A stretch of 64,000 nt of DNA, from assembly GCA_965243825.1 (NCBI GenBank), contig CBDEVT010000001.1, positions 496,001 to 560,000 of the forward strand. Reading direction: 5' to 3'. Positions 62,115 to 64,000 of this stretch are shown in pieces. Each line of letters starts with the position of its first letter. Position 1 is the first letter of the stretch. The notes under the pieces are model-generated. The model was not told where the DNA came from and did no database searches. It was given only the letters and a program-made list of their open reading frames with translations. Made by a program: the position numbers and the translations under genes. Source of the stretch: JAJCYX01 sp965243825. Its GTDB lineage: Bacteria > Chloroflexota > Dehalococcoidia > Lucifugimonadales > Lucifugimonadaceae.

Positions 62115-62632
62115 CAGGCATTCACCGGTTTTCTCGCGTTCTTCAGGAACGCGGCGAATTCGCTTTCCGGCAGATCCAGGTCTAGGAACAGGCGACGAGC
62201 TTCATCAGCTTTGGTCCAATCGCGACCGTCTAGTTGCCGAAACCCGCCGCGTTCCAGTGGCTCACGAATCAGATTTTTCTCTTTCGTGGTGCCTAGCAGC
62301 TCAACGTTGTCAACATACTCAAGAAGGTACGCGGCCCACAGACCGTTGCTGAGCCTGTTGTAGAGCGTGTGGGCCGAGGCGACGGAGTGCGGCACATATG
62401 AGATGCTGCCGACTGTGAACGAGCGTGAGAAATCGCCATCACGCCAGCCGTTGTCTGCGGTGGTTCCGCGATACAGGCGTAACAGCGCGTTCTTGGCCCA
62501 CCGATACCGGTTGACAAGATTGCGATGGAGCTTTGGTGCTGCGACAGACCTGCGTGCATTAGGCCGGTTTGACCGCAGACGCGCTAACTCATCATGGGTG
62601 TCAGGAATGTCAATATGCGGTAAAGATTTCAT
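62114..62632 (-). CDS. hypothetical protein of the phage-like block
   Basis: A 172-residue soluble, basic, mostly helical protein (for example LHRNLVNRYRWAKNALLRLY and AHTLYNRLSNGLWAAYLLEY). The helical character differs from the beta-rich neighbours, so it may be an assembly or connector protein. ATG 62632 after GGAAC. Its stop coincides with the start of the next gene (ATGA/TGATG-type overlap by one base). No family is recognised. Confidence 0.6.
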   Translation of the reverse strand: MKSLPHIDIPDTHDELARLRSNRPNARRSVAAPKLHRNLVNRYRWAKNALLRLYRGTTADNGWRDGDFSRSFTVGSISYVPHSVASAHTLYNRLSNGLWAAYLLEYVDNVELLGTTKEKNLIREPLERGGFRQLDGRDWTKADEARRLFLDLDLPESEFAAFLKNARKPVNA

Positions 62633-62772
62633 GTCTGAAGTTCCAGCACAAACGCTAGTTTCAGTCAGTTTGGGACCACAGACAGCGGTTGCGAAGAGAG
62701 ATCAGCCGCCTACCAGCCAATGCACACCGAGAACTTCATGATGTCCATTCGAGTTCTTACGGTCTGATTCCC

Positions 62773-63573
62773 TCATCGACCATTTTGCCCGACTCCCATC
62801 ATCTGCAGAGAGACCGAAACAGAAAATGTATTCTTCATCACAAGGTCATCACCAGATACGCTCAAGGTGTAAGGAGCATTCCCAGCGACAGAGGCATGAG
62901 ACTGAAGCTGCGTGATCGTGGCGTCATCAGTCCCCGTTTTCATGACTGCGTAACGTCTATATGTCATGAACCCGCCACCTGTGGTGCGACTGGTTGTCGT
63001 CACCGTGCCACACCAACGAACCGGTAGTGATTTCGTGATAGTTCCAGAGCTCGCAATTCCGTCGGCGAACTCATTCCAGACAGACTCAAACATTTGCTGG
63101 AATTCCAGATTGCCATCTGAGTTGATTCGGAGACGTTCGGTTGGCGAAGCAGAACCTGATGGCGTAGTACGAAAGACGAGGGCGCCCGGAGTGTCATCTT
63201 CACCAACCACACCATCGACCTCTGCATAAACATCCGCAGATTTGGAAATTAAATCTGTGCCATCGTCGACGTGAAAATGTAACGTACCGATAGCGTCGAG
63301 ATTTTGCGGGACTCCAGATGACCCAACTTCGGTTCCTCGAGATTTGACGAAACTAACAAAGGCTCCGTTGGCGTTGTTCTGCCAACGGCCAATACCGATT
63401 GATGCATCTGGTGCACTAGTACCCAATATCTCAAGCATCGACTCGGTACCACCAATACTCGACTTCGTTACATTGCCTATCAGAACGCCGTGACTGTCCG
63501 ACAGCACTAGGTCTCCTGAACTGTTGTGGAATCCACCTGGAATTCGACGAGATGTGCCAGAGTTCGCAACCAT
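62773..63573 (-). CDS. putative tail-fibre-like protein
   Basis: A 266-residue protein. Residues about 10-150 have the Gly/Ser/Asp-rich, strand-turn pattern of phage tail spikes and fibres (for example SGTSRRIPGGFHNSSGDLVL, and SPTERLRINSDGNLEFQ). The RLRINSDGNL motif matches the end-of-fibre repeats found before intramolecular chaperone domains. The last 100 residues are probably the tip domain. Three bases separate it from the upstream 95-residue gene. No chaperone catalytic Ser/Lys is evident. Confidence 0.7.
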   Translation of the reverse strand: MVANSGTSRRIPGGFHNSSGDLVLSDSHGVLIGNVTKSSIGGTESMLEILGTSAPDASIGIGRWQNNANGAFVSFVKSRGTEVGSSGVPQNLDAIGTLHFHVDDGTDLISKSADVYAEVDGVVGEDDTPGALVFRTTPSGSASPTERLRINSDGNLEFQQMFESVWNEFADGIASSGTITKSLPVRWCGTVTTTSRTTGGGFMTYRRYAVMKTGTDDATITQLQSHASVAGNAPYTLSVSGDDLVMKNTFSVSVSLQMMGVGQNGR

Positions 63574-63575
63574 TA

Positions 63576-63863
63576 TTAATTCTCCGTTAGTGCCCAGTAG
63601 TCAACGACGTCGCCAGTTGAGCTTGCCCAGAGCCAGAGCCCATCTCCAGAAACCGTGACCGGGTGAAACACCCTGTCTTCGCGATCTCCTGCCAGGATTT
63701 CGAAGCCAGAGCTTTTCGCGCCTGAGCTACCGCCCACGTAGATTGAGCCAGCATTCGTGGCCCGCGACTTAAATGTGATTGCGAATAGCCTTGTCTTAGT
63801 ACTGAAAAGCTGTACTGCTGACGTACTTCCAAGGGTCAGCGAGGTCACTACTTGCCGGGCCAT
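63576..63863 (-). CDS. small structural protein of the phage-like block
   Basis: A 95-residue beta-rich protein (TSLTLGSTSAVQLFSTKTRL and RVFHPVTVSGDGLWLWASST), lacking a signal peptide. The AAAGGAGAG ribosome site just upstream of ATG 63863 is strong. Its layout (short strands and turns) fits a tail-tip or decoration protein. It lies just ahead of the 266-residue fibre-like gene, so they are probably expressed together. Confidence 0.64.
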   Translation of the reverse strand: MARQVVTSLTLGSTSAVQLFSTKTRLFAITFKSRATNAGSIYVGGSSGAKSSGFEILAGDREDRVFHPVTVSGDGLWLWASSTGDVVDYWALTEN

Positions 63864-64000
63864 TTACAACTCTCCTTTGGTTCAAGAATCGGCTGCGGCC
63901 GAACAGCTGAAAACGCGAATGCTCAATCAATTGATCTATCGTCTGGTCGCCGAACGGTCCTGATTAATCCGTGTAACAGAAACCATGAGCGAGCAATTTC

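Larger units (their letters stand above)
60769..64000 (-). mobile_element. phage tail-like gene block, incomplete at right edge
   Basis: Five codirectional minus-strand genes, some overlapping, encode beta-rich, Ser/Thr/Gly-rich proteins without signal peptides, as in phage tail-fibre and appendage modules. Gene order from upstream: 95-aa, 266-aa, 172-aa, 342-aa and 106-aa coiled-coil proteins. A further minus-strand frame runs out of the window at 64000. No integrase, terminase or capsid gene is visible, so a prophage, tailocin or gene-transfer-agent remnant cannot be told apart. Confidence 0.5.

Noticed and set aside
1..64000. CRISPR arrays or cas genes
   Set aside because: No regularly spaced direct repeats of 25-40 bp were seen, and no Cas-like protein.

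Overview
This 64 kb window looks like chromosome of a free-living, probably marine bacterium of the Chloroflexota (SAR202 / Dehalococcoidia type). That is inference from gene content and style, since no rRNA is present. The supporting signs are many lipoproteins with Thr/Pro linkers of the TPTPEP type, frequent TTG and GTG starts, and a catabolic set typical of that group: an arylsulfatase, an enolase-superfamily dehydratase, an M81 (MlrC) peptidase, a CocE/NonD hydrolase and an amidohydrolase.

Layout. Bases 1-5.4 kb hold the 3' end of a histidine kinase, tRNA-Gln(UUG), two GNAT acetyltransferases, an arylsulfatase and the first of four paralogous ATP-grasp ligases. Bases 5.6-10.1 kb are a run of small, mostly membrane or exported, unrecognised proteins, with a decayed ECF sigma-factor fragment. 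Bases 10.4-21.2 kb hold lipoproteins, a Nudix hydrolase, an unusual LexA/CI-like regulator coupled to a TPR protein, an ABC-2 exporter, an SRPBCC protein and a 933-residue MalT-like LuxR regulator. Bases 21.3-25.3 kb are a compact plus-strand cassette of HTH and zinc proteins ending in a CHC2 primase zinc finger and a RepA-like helicase. It resembles the replication module of an integrated phage satellite or plasmid.

Bases 25.4-35 kb contain a phosphotransferase, a membrane-protein operon with an internally repeated protein, a Rieske/glutamate-synthase fusion, the enolase-superfamily enzyme, an orphan ParB-like protein and a beta-carbonic anhydrase. Bases 35.3-39.3 kb are a divergent pair of surface proteins (PKD-type and VWA) separated by 636 bp of structured non-coding DNA. 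Bases 39.4-53.5 kb are mainly metabolic: M81 peptidase, thioredoxin-like lipoprotein, three more ATP-grasp ligases, CocE hydrolase, DinB, amidohydrolase and a ketopantoate-reductase-like gene. Bases 53.8-60.7 kb hold a pseudopilin with an odd 3' end and two histidine kinases. From 60.8 kb to the right edge, a minus-strand block of beta-rich structural-looking proteins resembles a phage tail module that continues beyond the window.

Working together. Extracellular breakdown (sulfatase, peptidase, hydrolase, sugar-acid dehydratase) sits beside many surface lipoproteins and several sensory or regulatory proteins. The most unusual items are the four-member ATP-grasp family, the S24-type regulator whose Ser-Lys dyad is replaced by two cysteines, the primase/helicase cassette with its frame break, the pseudopilin with an amber codon before a poly-Asp tail, and the five-fold repeated membrane protein.
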